A stretch of 64,000 bases of DNA from Tetrahymena thermophila SB210 (lineage: Eukaryota; Ciliophora; Oligohymenophorea; Hymenostomatida; Tetrahymenidae): assembly GCF_000189635.1 (NCBI RefSeq), contig NW_002476554.1:314731-378730 (forward strand), given 5' to 3'. Below are positions 36,469 to 49,251 of the stretch, one piece after another (within the stretch, counting starts at the first letter, position 1; the number at the start of each line of letters is the position of its first letter). The notes under the pieces are model-generated. The model made no database searches. It was not told the origin of the DNA and worked only from the letters and a program-made list of their open reading frames with translations. The position numbers and the translations under genes were made by a program.

Positions 36469-37572
36469 TCATTTTAATTATACTTCAGATAAACCATATT
36501 ATAAACGAATATAATTCTTTTTGTGTGTTTATAACCATATCAAATTTATAAAACCAAGAGTCAAATAGATAAAATTAATGGCCAATAAAATTTTTAAAAT
36601 TAGCTTATAAAAATAATTATATTCTAAAATATTTTAGGTTGTTTCATCTTATAAAAAACAATCTGCTCCTCCAAATTAATCCACTGTATCTTTAAAGTAG
36701 GCCCAATAAATAGCACACAATCCTATAATACGGCTAATGCAAAATACTAATAAAACGGATTTAGTAATATCTTCCTCAAGAATAGCACATGAAAATATCG
36801 CTTAGATAGCAAAAAAAATAAAATAAAAAATTATACCCATAGTTGAAATTTTTTAATTATGATTATATTTGCATCTCTAGTCTATTGGAACTCTTTTCTC
36901 TAAGTATAGAGTAAGATTTGTTTCTTGCGGTTATTTGTTCACTGTACATTCTTTTTCATATTTTGAATACTCTTAAGAACAGAGTACAGCCATCTTAAAA
37001 TACATATTTGTGGGTCTAATAAAATGATCTTCAGTATCTTTTGAATTTTGTTTACTTATTTTCATACTAACTAATTGAGATTAGTTTGGGTCTTCTCTTT
37101 TAATGAACATAAACATATTATCTAATTTAAAATTAGAAATCCTCTCATAACCTTCAACTAGTTCTTTATCAGATAGTATCAAATCTGAAATTGGGCATAT
37201 TCCTTAATAAGATTATGTTGTAGTACCTTTATATGTGCATTGTTAAATATCTCTACTACTGTTATTGAATTAACTATTATCTTAAATTGCTCTTTAATAA
37301 ATTAGATAGCATAATTACACAAGCTTTATTTTCTCAGATTTTTCTATACTTGAGCTAGGAATTAAGTAGTTTAGACTTTTTTCATTTGAGTCACATTTAT
37401 ATTCTTCAGAAACTCTTATATTTAAGATATAATCTGAATTAAAGTTATTTATTAGATCTATCAATAAATTTTGTTATTAACCAAAATATATATAAAAGAT
37501 TATTATAACTACTTAAGATACGCTTACCAAAATGCTAAAGAATAATAATTATTAATAAATATTATTTTTCAT
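36469..37572 (-). CDS. Array membrane protein 8 (intact)
   Basis: Single exon, ATG 37572 to TGA 36469-36471, 367 residues. Same layout as the other full copies. The first C-terminal helix (ISTMGIIFYFIFFAIQAIFS) is again different in sequence though similar in character. The last two helices and FGGADCFLQDE are conserved. It is the upstream-most member on the minus strand, with no truncated partner between it and copy 7. Confidence 0.85.
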
Positions 37573-39917
37573 TTTAATTCTTAATTTATTTTTATTAATT
37601 ATTATTTATACATTTATTTGATTGATTTGATGAAACTTTAAATGAAATATAAATAAAATAAAATTTCTCAAATTTGATAAAAGCTAAAAGATAAATATGT
37701 ATTTATTTATTATTGATTTTCTTTTTCATGTATTTTTTTTTCAATAAAAGAGCAAAGAAAAATTTTGAGAATAAGCATTTTATTTTTTTTCTTAAAATTA
37801 AAAATATACCTTTGCTTCTAAAAGATATTTTGTATTTAGTTATCTAAACTAAACATAAATTCAACAATTAATTATTTTAAATAGAAATAACTTAGAGGAT
37901 TTTTTTGAGCAAGTAAGATTAAAGTTTCTTTAAAAAATTGCTTAATACATCGTAACAAATTTATTAAGGACTATTATTAATTTTCAAATTTATAAAAATC
38001 AGAAAATTTAGTTTTGAAATATTGAATTTTCCACTATAAAAACAAAACTCAAGGAATAATATCTCGAGAATTACAATAAAACATGTAAGTACTCTAATTA
38101 TTTCTAAAGATTAACATATTTCTAATGATGCATAAGAATATCTAAAAGAATAGAAAAGCTAGCTCAATAGAGATTAATTTTTTTTTTATTTATATTTATT
38201 TGATTAATAACAACCATTCACTAAATTAATACAAACATAATAATAGGAAAAAAATTTAATATCTATTTCAATCAATTTCGAGAATATCTATCAATATTAC
38301 AATTTTTAAGGCTAATTTAAATTCTTTTTTAATAAACAAAAGAAACTTGCTAAAAAATGAAAAAATGTATTTAATTTATTAGTTTTTAACGTTAGCCATT
38401 CTCCATTCTTTATTGAGCTGTATTTTATGGCCATTTAATATTTAGAGTTTAACAACTTAAACCTGAATTAGTTACTTTTTCCAAGAAATAACCAAAAATA
38501 ATCTAATACATTATTTAAGAAAGATTTTATCTAAAACATTAGTTTTTCTAATTATAAAACAGAAATCAAAGCGAAAAACCTCTATATCATTCAAATATAG
38601 ATCAATAGCTGATCTAATATGATCTAACTAGTTAATTTGTGTTTAGAGATTTATGAAAGAGCGAATTTCATAGAGGATTAGATATATAAACATAAGATAA
38701 TTAAGAAATTATTCCCTATTTCAGATGTAATCATGTCTATATATTAAATACAATTTGAAGGTTTTGATGAAATTTTTTACTTTAAGTTTGAAAATATGAG
38801 TGTGTGTATGATGTTAAAAGTGATCCTTTGCCTATTTCATTTAGTGAATGTTTCAATAAAAAGTAAAAAGATAACAATATTTTTGAAATCCACAATAATA
38901 ACTTTTAAAAAGTAAATACTCTGCTCTCAAAATTATCAAAAACACTAATAGTATATAATGCTTATTTAATGAAGAATATTAACAAAAATTCTTAATTTAT
39001 ATTTAGAAAAAAGAACAACAATAGATTAAATTTGAAGGCAAGTCATATAAATATTCCAATTTTCAAATCTATTTTTTATTATTCATAGATTTAATTCTTT
39101 AAGCTATTTTTTAATAATCATCTCTTATCTATCTCCTCCTATATATCCTAAAAAACTTCAACTTTTGTCTAATCTAATCTAGTTTTTAGTTTTCATTGTT
39201 GTTATTGTTATTTTTATTGTTGTTGTTGTTGTTGTTGTTGTTGTTACGTGCTTTTGGAATTTTACTAATTTACTTTGGAGAAATTGTAGATTAATTTGGT
39301 GGATAAGATAGCTTTTTAGAAGATGAAACCACTTAAATAATTTAAAATAAAACTTGTCTAAAATGAATAAATTAAAATAATATTTATAAATTTCTCTCAA
39401 TAAATATTTATGAAACCAGCCATTTTAAATTCAACTCACACTCCGTATCCAACATCAAACTTTTAGAAATTTATTTAAACAATATTAATAATTATCAGAT
39501 AATATGTATATTTCAATTTGAAGACAAATAAAAGATAAAGATTTTAATTAAAAGAAAAATGATAAAACAGAAACAAAAAGTTTTACTTTTTTTATTTTGT
39601 GTAGGTTTTTTTTAACTTTTTTTTGATAATATATATTTGAATGAGATAATTGATTAGAATCAGTAATTAAGTAAGTAAGTAATTAATTATGGTATCATAA
39701 ATTAATTAATAATAAGATATTTTAAATTTAAAGTAGAAATAAAAATCTATTTATTTTAGGAAATCGATTAAAAAAGGATTATTCAAATAAAATTTATAAT
39801 ATGATTTTTTTAATTTTCATATTATTAATACAATAATTATTTTTATTTATTGCTATTCTAATTTATTGAAATCCAATTGATTCAAAAGCGAATATCAATT
39901 TATTATAGATTATTCTC
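37573..39917. other. AT-rich spacer with a GTT microsatellite
   Basis: No supported gene over about 2.3 kb. A standard-code frame at 39179-39400 on the minus strand merely translates the microsatellite into a Thr run and is not accepted. Rest is low-complexity A/T. Confidence 0.55.
39216..39245. repeat. (TTG)n microsatellite
   Basis: About nine uninterrupted TTG/GTT units, flanked by imperfect GTTATT units from about 39190. Lies in a spacer. Confidence 0.95.
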
Positions 39918-41904
39918 TCATTATTCGTATAAATCATAAAGAGTTTATTAGGGACTGTACTATATTTAATGGTACAAGAACTTGTAGAATAAAATAAAAT
40001 TGTAAAATGCATGTTTTTTATCATTGAAATACTATATTCTATTTGAATTATCAATGACTATGCAATCAAGCAGCTAAAAGTAATCATTTCCACCTTCCTC
40101 TAATACAATAATTTTGGTGAATTCTTCAGATCTGTAATTCTAATCTTTATCTAATTTTCCTATTATAGCTTTTTAGCTGTTGATCAGTTTCTGCACCTTA
40201 AATTATAATATAAAATTTTCTAATTTTATGAATTAACTATACTGTTTGAGGGTCAGTTATTTAATATTTTTATTAGCAAACAAATTTTAGTATTTTCTAA
40301 GGTCAGTCACTTTAAGTTTAACAAATTCTAAGCTATTCATTTAGCTGAATAAATTTTGATAATCATTTGCACTAAAAATGGCATCAGAAGAAATCTCTCT
40401 AAATTCTATTTCCAATGTTTTTAAATTCTTCATTTTGCAGACACAATTAGAAAATTCTTTTATATATTAGCTATTTACTAGGGTTTCAGATATTTGTAGT
40501 AGAATTATTTGTTTATTTCTGTACAAAAACTCAAGTAAGTTTTAATTTTTTTGGTGTTAAAACATATTATAATCAATTAAGCTTGTTGCATTATATCTGT
40601 TAACTCCACTATAACTGCAGTCTTTGTTAAAATTATTTTATTTAATATTTAGTTATTTTTTTAATTTTAAATAAAAATTAATCATAAAAATTAAAAAAAT
40701 AAATAATAAAAATTTAACCTATGTATTTTATTTCCTTTAAGTTAGGGTAACTCTTATTATTGAAAAAATCAGTAAACTAAATATTTTCATAAAATCCTAC
40801 AGCATCAAGCATTGTTTTAGTTGATTCACTTTCCAAGTTTAAGCAAAGATTTTGCAAATTTCTATTTTGAAGCACCAAATTACTCATTATTTATTCATAT
40901 TCAGAAAATAAAGGCTTCAGAATTTGAGTTTTCATTGTTATTTTTTAAGGAACAAATTTCAAATCCAGAGATTCTAAATTTTTTAAGCTTTTAAGAGAAT
41001 AAGCTAAATCCACTGCCAATTTTGCAGGTATTTCACACTCTAACAGCTTAAGGGAAAACTATTACAATTAGTCTATACAGCTAACATTCTTTAAAGTTTA
41101 TATTATTTCATGAATAAATTATCCATAGCTAATTTACATACAAAAAGACTTTAAATTTAAAGCGTTTTTCAAAAAATCAGAAGGAAACAAAATGTTTCCA
41201 GTAATATAATCTAAAGAAAGGCTAAATTCTTGCAAATTATCTAATTTATTTAATTAAAAAACTTTAAATATGTCTGATTTTTCTTTAGAAAAGTTTATTT
41301 TATTCAGACTTATCTAAATTTTTGAAATATTTAGCAAAATAGATCCAATATCTTTCTCAAATAGCTCAATAAGCTAGCTCAAAGGCCAATCTATTTACTT
41401 AAGCTTTAAAGAAAAGCTTTTAAGATTTGATAAATACCTAATTGCACTCAACAGAGAAATTTATTCTTTATCAAATTTAGAAAAGGCTATTTCGATAGAA
41501 ATAGTATCAATAGAGCTAAATGTGTGAATAGCCAAATCAAATATTTATTTTAGTAAATTCAATTCAATTCTAACACATTTAATAGTAAGTTCTTTTAAAT
41601 GTAACTATCTAAAGGTATCAGCTATTTAATTATCTTCTAAAAGCATTCGAACTAAATAAAAATCAAATACATTGAATTAAATTGCAAAAATATTCGTTTT
41701 TTATTTCCTCAAAAAACTAATCAAATTATCCTTGCAGACAACGCATTACTAAATATTGTGGTTTTGAAGTTTTTTGATAGTTATCTCTACTTAAATTTTA
41801 TGCAAATTTTCATTGAAATTAATATCTTCTAGAGTGTGAACGAAGTATTTTTCGGTATGAAATTAAGAATGAAAATTTACTTTTACATTTTATAATGAGT
41901 TCAT
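39918..41904 (-). CDS. Diverged LRR-like protein, 629 aa
   Basis: Two exons, 40719-41904 and 39918-40621, separated by a 97-nt intron with phase 1 on both sides; TGA at 39918-39920. The protein is Leu/Ile/Asn-rich with irregular repeats of the form L..L..L.L (for example YLSNLKSFSLKLKQID, NLDNLQEFSLSL-type strands, SLKNLESLDLKF, NRNLQNLCLNLESE). It therefore probably forms an LRR solenoid distinct from the modular LRR genes at 7772-17035: repeats are not matched to exons and spacing is irregular. A CxxC pair (CVVCKDNL) lies near residue 56. No signal peptide or membrane helix. Start ATG follows an A-rich context. Likely an intracellular interaction protein; partner unknown. Confidence 0.82.
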
Positions 41905-42629
41905 TTTTTAACTTAAAGTCTTTTTGCAAATCTAAATAAGAAAGAGAAATTTTAAAATCGAAATTAACAACTCAATTAATTAATATATTTATAAATAATT
42001 CAATTTATTTATTTATATTCATTCAATCATTTTGATATATTTCTATGCAATTTTTTCAGATTTAATCAGTAAAAACATTATGAACTATTTTTTTAATTAA
42101 AAATTGAATAAAATTACAAATAAATAAATAAATCAATTATTTATAAATGTTGCTCCATTTCAAATCAGGTTAAAAAAACAAGTATTTTTATTATTTAAAA
42201 TTTTTTTTTCAAATTTAATAAATTTATTTATTTTTTTAAAATAAATATTTTTTTATTTCAATTTTTAAATATTTTTTTTGAATTAAAAAGAAAAAGATTT
42301 TGATAAATTAGTTAAATATGAAAATAAATATCTTACATAAATAAAAGCAATTAATTAATTTTTAATAGAGTGAATATAGACTATGATTGTTATTAAAGAG
42401 TAGGTTATATAAAGAAAAAAGATAAATATTCATTAGTAAATTATGTTTTTTTATTAGATTTAAAAGGTGATTTTGGATTGAATTTTAACTATTAATATAG
42501 CAATTGATTTTAGGTTTTGTTATTAAATAAATTGTTTGTTGGTTAAGCTATAAGAAGAGTTAAATATTATTTTTGTAATAATTTCGATTCATCACTATTG
42601 ATTATATATTTGAATTTGGCATTTATGTA
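41905..42629. other. AT-rich spacer
   Basis: Shared upstream/downstream flank of two minus-strand genes. Long A and T runs, no gene or repeat seen. Confidence 0.6.
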
Positions 42630-43166
42630 TCATAAAAGCATAGAAATCATAAAAGCTAAAGAAATATAGATAACTTTTGAATAGCAAGTATTATTTACAA
42701 CTGCTTATTTATTAAAGCAAGATAAACAGTCTTAGCTAGTCCAAACCTAAGTACCTCTGTTTGTACAAGAAGCTGAAGATTAAATACACTATGTTCCAGA
42801 TCCATTGGCAAAATAACTGCTATTGTAGCATTGATTGCAATCAGAGTCCGTCCATAATTAGCTTCCTCTATTGGTACATGAATATTATGGATTAACACAG
42901 GCTGTTTATGCTGCATTTGAATACTTCCCTGAAGATACTGAACATGATTAGCAATATTAATCACTTGTATTAGCACTGGACTAGCAGAGTGAACAATCAG
43001 TAATAAAACAATTATTAAGAGGAGACCCTTACCATATACATCCAGTCGGTGCAGTAGGGCAAGCGCTTACACAATTATTGCTAGAACTGCTAGAGCAAGT
43101 TACAAATTATCCTGAACCAGCAAAAATAAGTTATAGTATAGCTAAAAAGAAAAATAAAGCTTTCAT
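42630..43166 (-). CDS. GPI-anchored cysteine-rich surface antigen, short immobilization-antigen-like
   Basis: Single exon, ATG 43166 to TGA 42630-42632, 178 residues. Signal peptide MKALFFFLAILQLIFAGSG; 18 Cys in the mature part, including four CxxC pairs (DCSLC, YCQSC, DCNQC, DCLSC). A direct repeat reads SCTNRGxQxWTxxDCxxC (about residues 98-115 and 134-151). The C-terminus is hydrophobic (VIYISLAFMISMLL), as in GPI-attachment signals. This is the layout of ciliate immobilization or surface antigens, which coat cilia and cell body and are expressed alternatively. Known members are usually about twice this length or more, so this is a short member. A standard-code frame at 42695-42976 is its shadow. 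Confidence 0.87.
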
Positions 43167-43195
43167 AAATTATAATTATTGCTTTTCTTTAAAAA

Positions 43196-43327
43196 AAGAT
43201 AATTATTAATTAATATCTTAACAATAAAAACAATATTTTTTTAAACAAGTTCTATAAAAATAAGATAATTATTAATTAATATCTTAACAATAAAAACAAT
43301 ATTTTTTTAAACAAGTTCTATAAAAAT
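43196..43327. repeat. Perfect 66-bp tandem duplication
   Basis: The 66-bp unit starting at 43196 repeats exactly at 43262. It lies within 30 bp upstream of the surface-antigen start codon, that is, in its 5' leader/promoter. Confidence 0.93.
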
Positions 43328-45829
43328 AAGAAAATGAAGTAGTAACAAAAGATAAATTAAATTATTTTGTTATTTATAAATTTATTTATTTGCCACAAAT
43401 TAATGATTTAATTATATTTAAGTACATATTTTAGCAATTTTAAAATATTTCCTTTAGTAATTTTTATATTTTAAATTTTAATATTTTCTTAAATGTTAAA
43501 ATATTAAAAGCTAAGGTTTCGTTAGCTATTTGTATATTTTTAGGATTTTTAGTTCTTCTAAATTAATATTTTTTCTACTTAAATAAATTCTAAAAATATA
43601 CTATAACGTTTTGAATAGCTTAAATAGTCAAATAATTTTCTTTGTTATAAAAATTTAAAACTTTTTGTAAAAAAACTTTAATTTTAATCACATATTAATA
43701 AATCAGTAAATTTAACTCATTTAAAAAATAATTTTTGCTCTTGAAATAAAATTTAAAAATAATTTTAAACCTATTGAATAGATTAAATAGTCAAATAATT
43801 TTCCTTGTTTTTAAAATTTAAAATTGTATTAATTGTAAAAAAACTTTTCACAAATAAGATCAGGAAATTTAACTCATCTAAAAAATAATTTTAAATTTAT
43901 TGAAAAGCTTAAGCAATCTAATAACCTTCTTTGTAATATTATTTTTAAATTTTAATACTTTATTAATTGGAAATACATTCAAACTTAATCACATATTAAT
44001 AAGTAAGTTTTGCAGTCTTTAGCTCATCTTTCTTGAAAATAAAAGTTGCTCTTTTAAATATTATTAAAAATTAAATAAAATTGATAAATTACTATTTAGT
44101 CTAATAAATTTTTAATTATATAAAATATATATTTTTAATTTTTTTATTAATTTTGTGGTGCTTTTTGTGAAATTATAATTTTACTTTTTTTTATTCTAAA
44201 AATAATCTCAAAATAAGATTTGCTAAAAATTATGTAAAATCACTATGTTTTTTAAATTAGGCATTTTTGGTTTGGTTTAGATAAAAAAGATTTTTATTTT
44301 GAAAAAGTGGAAATAATATTATTGTTTATAATTCTAGACCATATATAATAGTTTATTAGTATTTTAAACTTAATAGTTTTAGAGAATAGATTATTTATTT
44401 TAATAATTAACTAACTATTTAAGAAGATATAAGCTATTAAAATTAATATATATAATTCTTTTAGTATTTGAAAGACATTCAATTAATTTATCTCAAGATC
44501 AAAGTATGTGTACCAAAATTAAGATTTTTGCATAATATTATGTATAAAATTAAGCGATTGATAATTGTATTACTTAGTAATATAGATATAAATTAGTAAA
44601 GTAAGTAATAGATAGAACATACAAACTGATAACTTTTTGTATTTTTCAAATTAAAAACAACATTTTAAGCATTATTTTTTTTAATGATACAAGCATTGTT
44701 TTTTAATATAAAATCCTAAAAGATGTATTATAACTTTTTTAAGTATTTTAATAGAAATATGTTATTGGGTTTGTCAATCTATTTAGTTATATCTTGCGAT
44801 TTCTAATTATTTTTAGTGCGAATTAATCTACAAAATATGAGAAGAGAGAAGTAAGAAATAATAATATTTGGAAATTAATTGAAAAGATAATTGACTAGTT
44901 TGTAAATATTAAGAGAAGTACATTGAATAAATTAAAAAAATCAATTAATTTTTGCTTTTATTTTTTCCTTTCTTAAATTATTTTATATGAGAGGTAGAAC
45001 TAGTCTTATACTTAAGCGAATGCATACATGAATGTAAACAAAATTGATTAAGCAGTAAATTAACTAGCTTATATTTATCTTATTCGCTCGTTTTGCGATG
45101 AATTTCTATTTTATTTTGTGAGAGATTTGATGGTTTCGTCATTATTAATGGATTGATTTTGTTTGGATTATATTATATGTAATAGATTTTATTTAATTAT
45201 ACTACATAATTTGAATTTAAACAAATGAAAAGAAACTACTGCTTTTTATTAAAGTCTTTACACGTGAAGAAAAACTATGAGTTTGTGATAATGCGACACG
45301 TAAATTCTGATAAATTTTGGCAAATGCAAAAATATAAATATTCAATTTAAATGTGTAATCTCATGCTCATACGTCAATACTTTATTTAAGCTATTAAAGT
45401 TCTTCATTATTTTACTTTTTGTATGTAAATTAAGGAAGTATTCCTTTTATTATTTTGCATGTGTTATGCTTGGAAAAAATAAATAAAAACTTTTAAGACA
45501 TCTATGATTTTGTTGGGGGATGCCAAAAAGGAAATATATTCGAATTGGTATCACAAGATTTTTTATAAATAAAGAGAAATGACGAACTAACATGCTCAGA
45601 TTCTAATAATACAAGATTTTGAAAAGAGTAAGGAAGAAAATATCTTATATTTGGGACGGTGGGGGGATTTTGGTGTTAGTAAATAGTAAATTAAACTAAA
45701 ATCAAAACAATCAAGAAGAGAAGATAATTTTGTATTTTATATGCAAACTAGTTGAATCATAATAATATAATTATTTATCCACCAAAACATTCAATATTAA
45801 AAAAATTAGCTTCTAAGCAAAGCAATTAA
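43328..45829. other. Long AT-rich intergenic region between divergent genes
   Basis: Divergent promoters of the surface antigen (-) and the charged-repeat protein (+) must lie here. Diverged tandem repeats occupy about 43600-44060. The last 800 bp (about 45000-45800) is slightly less AT-rich, with two CACGT words at 45261 and 45296, and probably includes the promoter of the strongly biased downstream gene. No gene seen. Confidence 0.55.
43600..44060. repeat. Three diverged tandem copies of a ~130-165-bp unit
   Basis: Each unit has the order GAATAGCTTAAATAGTCAAA, a CTTTGTTAT-type word, AAAAACTTT, AATCACATATTAATAA and TTTAACTCAT. Unit starts near 43611, 43775 and 43903, with the last copies more decayed. 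Confidence 0.75.
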
Positions 45830-48206
45830 ATGAATAAGAAATTTATTATTTCATTACTTCTCGTTACACTTCTTTTATCAGTAGAAGCTGCTAAAGTCAC
45901 ATAAGAAAAGACTAAGCAAGTAGAAACTGAATAAAACGAACAAGAATAATCACAAAAATCTAAAAATAAGGAAGAAAAGACTAAGAAAGAAAAGGTTTAA
46001 ACCAAGCAAGTAGAATCAGAATCTGAAAAGACAGTCAAAGAACCCTAATAAGAAAAAGCTTCTAAGCAAGAAAAGGAATAAAAAGCTCCCAAGGAACCAA
46101 AGGCTCCCAAGGAAGAAAAGACCCAAAAGCAAGAAAAGGCACCTAAAGAAGTTAAGGAACCCGAACAAAAAGAAGAAGCTCAAAAGACTGCAACTGAAAC
46201 TGTCTAAAACAAAGAACAAAAGGTTGAAAAGCAAGAAAAGGCCCCCAAATAAGAAAAATAACCCAAGGAAGAAAAGGTTAAAACCCCTAAGGAAGAAAAG
46301 GCCCCCAAGGAAGAAAAGGCCCCCAAGGAAGAAAAGGCCCCCAAAGAAGAAAAGGCTCCTAAGGAAGAAAAGGCTCCTAAGGAAGAAAAGGCTCCTAAAG
46401 AAGAAAAGGCACCTAAAGAAGAAAAGGTTAAGGCTCCCAAGGAAGAAAAGGTTAAAGCTCCCAAGGAAGAAAAAGTTAAAGCTCCCAAGGAAGAAAAGGT
46501 TAAAACTCCTAAGGAAGAAAAGCCCCCCAAAGAAGAGAAAGTGAGAGTTCCTAAAATCGAAGCCCCCAGAAATTTCACTCAAGAAGTAATTGGTAAAGTT
46601 GCTAAGCATGCTTTCTGGAACGGTGTTTTGGATACTTAATACTTAGCTTCCTACAAATTAGCAGGTAGAATATGAATTTAGTAAGAAATGTAATTGAATA
46701 TTTACTTTATAATACAGGATACAAGAAGGTTAACTGCCAATAAAATGAATTCAGCAAAATTTAAGCACCTGTCTCTGCTGCTAAGAATCTCTGCTAGATC
46801 AATCAATACAATGCTACTCTTGAAAACTAATGGCAAGTTTGGAGTAATTAATTAATACTTTATTTTAGTTATGATTTTTACAAGAACTTCTAAATTTATC
46901 TTTTTTTCTTTCAATCTATCTATATTTGCTTTAATCTTTAGATCAATTACCTTTAATTAACTAAATAGAATTTAGTTGATATTCTTTAGAATAAGAATAA
47001 TCTATTTTTTTAAATTAATTAATTAAAAGGAAATTAATTTTGCTTTTTTATTGAAATTTATAATATCTAAATTTTATTTTAAATAAATTAGACTCAAATT
47101 CTACCACAGAAAGTGGAAGATTCAGATTCTCTAATAATGGAAGTAAATATTAATTAATACTTTTTACCTAAATGCTATTTAATTGAATTAAATATTTATA
47201 ATATTTTTATGATATCTTTATTAAGCTTCATATTTTATTATCTAAAAGCTCTTTGTGAACAAGAATACAACTGGAACTTATCTGAAGTTAACGGAACTGC
47301 TGTTGAAACTGGTTCTTTTGTCTTCTCTAACTCCACTGACACCATTAAGAGTAAATAATAAAATAAATTTTGAAGCATTTTATCATTAAATTATTTTATT
47401 TAATTAATTTATTAGTCACCTGCAAGGTCTCTGGTTCTAACAATGAAACTAGTCAATGGGAATCTTTGGCTAACTATTCAATCCTTTTGACTGGAGATAA
47501 GAGAGGTGAAGTTTATGAGAAAAATTCTACCAGTAAAACTGTTCTCAGCTTAAATTCTACTGAAAACACCTCCTTCTCTGAATACGTTGAAGATACTATT
47601 TTCTTGACTCAAGCTCAACCTTAAAACGGTTAAACTTTCCTCACAAGAGCTTCTAAGGGAGACAACAAAATCAACAGAGGTCACAACACCCGTACTGTTT
47701 TGAATAACGGAAATAGCACTGTTGAAGAAAGTAAATTTAAAATTTTAAAATATATTCTTGCTAACTTTTGATTTGTGTATTAGGAAAGTGGAATAAATCT
47801 AAAGTCATCCTTGATTTCGTTGAAAACTACTCTGAAGGCCAAAGATTCGGAAGTGAACACTCCAAGGTCAAGAGTGAAACTCACTCTATCACTGCTTCTG
47901 GAGTTGTTATTCAAGACAGTGGTCTTACTTCTGAAAGATCCAGATAATATTACAAGCAAACCTTTGGTCCTAACGCCAATAACATCGACTATAACGATGT
48001 TGGTCACGACAGAAAGTGGAAGAATAACAGTGTCAGACCTGAAAAGAATGTTGATATTCCTGGTAATTTTATTTCTATCATGTTTGAGCAACTTATTAAA
48101 GAATTTGTTTTAATTAAAAATAGCCAATTGGAGTGTTAACGGTACTTATGCTGTTCCTGCCTAATAGAACTTAAACAACTTCAAAAATAAGAAAATCGAT
48201 CTTTGA
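45830..48206 (+). CDS. Secreted protein with charged APKEEK repeats, strongly biased codons
   Basis: Seven exons, all split in phase 1: 45830-46664, 46718-46843, 47092-47142, 47249-47350, 47416-47730, 47784-48062 and 48124-48206 (TGA 48204-48206); 596 residues. Signal peptide MNKKFIISLLLVTLLLSVEA. Residues ~22-240 are a Lys/Glu/Gln/Pro domain that becomes tandem APKEEK / APKEEKVK units. The remainder is a Thr/Asn/Ser-rich globular part with short similar modules (ESGRFRFSNNG; ETGSFVFSNSTD) and several N-glycosylation sequons. Codons are CCC, AAG, GTC, AAC-rich, far from the neighbours, as in highly expressed ciliate genes. No named family. Likely an abundant secreted or granule/matrix protein. 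Frames at 46016-46609 and 46224-46544 are artefacts of the repeat. Confidence 0.87.
46120..46540 (+). repeat. Coding tandem repeat (APKEEK units)
   Basis: Inside exon 1 of the secreted charged-repeat gene. About fifteen copies of an 18-nt unit encoding APKEEK, some extended to 24 nt by a Val-Lys pair. Several 18-nt copies are identical at the DNA level, so the array is probably young or homogenised. Confidence 0.93.
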
Positions 48207-49251
48207 ACAAATAAAAAATTTTAATAATTGTTATTACATCATTTAAATTTGATCTGATTGATTAATAATATAAATTTATTCAAAATAATGTATCTATAAT
48301 TTATAAATAAATAAATAAATCTATCTATTTATCATATTAGTATTGCTTATTCAAATTAATATTTTAAAAATTAAAACCTCAAAAATTTCGATCATTACAA
48401 TTATCAACCTCTTTGAATTCACATTTTATCTTTTAAACTCGCTTTAAATATTATTTTTAATTTAATACATTTTAAATAATTAATTATTGGTATTTTTTGT
48501 TAGTTGTCTAGCAGATTTTTTTAATTAGCAAATTAATAGGTAGAATCTTTTATGAAGTTATGCTTTTCAGAAAAATAATTATAACTTTTTCAACCTAATA
48601 TTGAAAAATTAAGTAGAAGTTAACTTAATTAGATTTAAATAGAAAACTAATAAAAGAAATAAATAAAAATCATCAAATATCCCATAAAAATAAATAAAAA
48701 TTTCCTTTATTTCATTAATATTGAAATACTGCATAATCATACAAAAAAACTTAGAAACTTTATTATTAAAGAATTATATTCAAAAATAAAGTAGAAAGAA
48801 ATTAGATTATAACAAAGAAGAATAAAAGAAAGAAATAATTATGGATATTATTATAACTATTATTATCACTTTGAAAATCAATATTTTATTTATATAATCA
48901 TGATTAAAAAAATGAAAAGCAGCTATGGAAACCAACTATAAATTTCAAATTGGTTAGGTTAAAGATTGAATTGATTTAATTGCGGCTTGGTTTTGTTCAA
49001 TATTATTAATTAATTTTTACTCAAATTTAAATAAATACATACATATTAAAGAAATAATATACTGTAACTCCGAATTAATTAAGCAATTTATATTAAGTAA
49101 AATAAAAAAAATTTAGATCTATTAATTTTAGCAAAATTTTTGATAAAAAAGTAAGTAAAATAAGCTTATTTTAAGAAGTAATTACAACAAATAGGTCAAT
49201 TAAAATTTTACATTAAGTATTAAAATTTAATTAATAGGTTTGATTTTTTTA
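48207..49251. other. Spacer between convergent genes
   Basis: AT-rich 3' flank of the secreted charged-repeat gene (+) and the PAS protein gene (-). No gene, repeat or RNA element seen. Confidence 0.6.

Noticed and set aside
26776-37572. Array as a transposable element or virus-derived island
   Set aside because: No terminal repeats, transposase, integrase, polymerase or capsid-like sequence; units are head-to-tail gene duplicates with signal peptides and membrane helices.
39179-39400. 73-residue minus-strand frame with a Thr run
   Set aside because: It is a translation of the (TTG)n microsatellite and adjoining AT spacer; no family features or codon bias.
42695-42976. 93-residue minus-strand frame under the standard code
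   Set aside because: Shadow of the cysteine-rich surface antigen, which in the ciliate code covers the interval in another frame with signal peptide and CxxC repeats.
46016-46609. Overlapping open frames on both strands with Leu/Phe/Ser or Lys/Pro/Arg repeats
   Set aside because: They are off-frame readings of the APKEEK repeat in the real gene on +; the in-frame reading has a signal peptide, proper introns and sensible composition.
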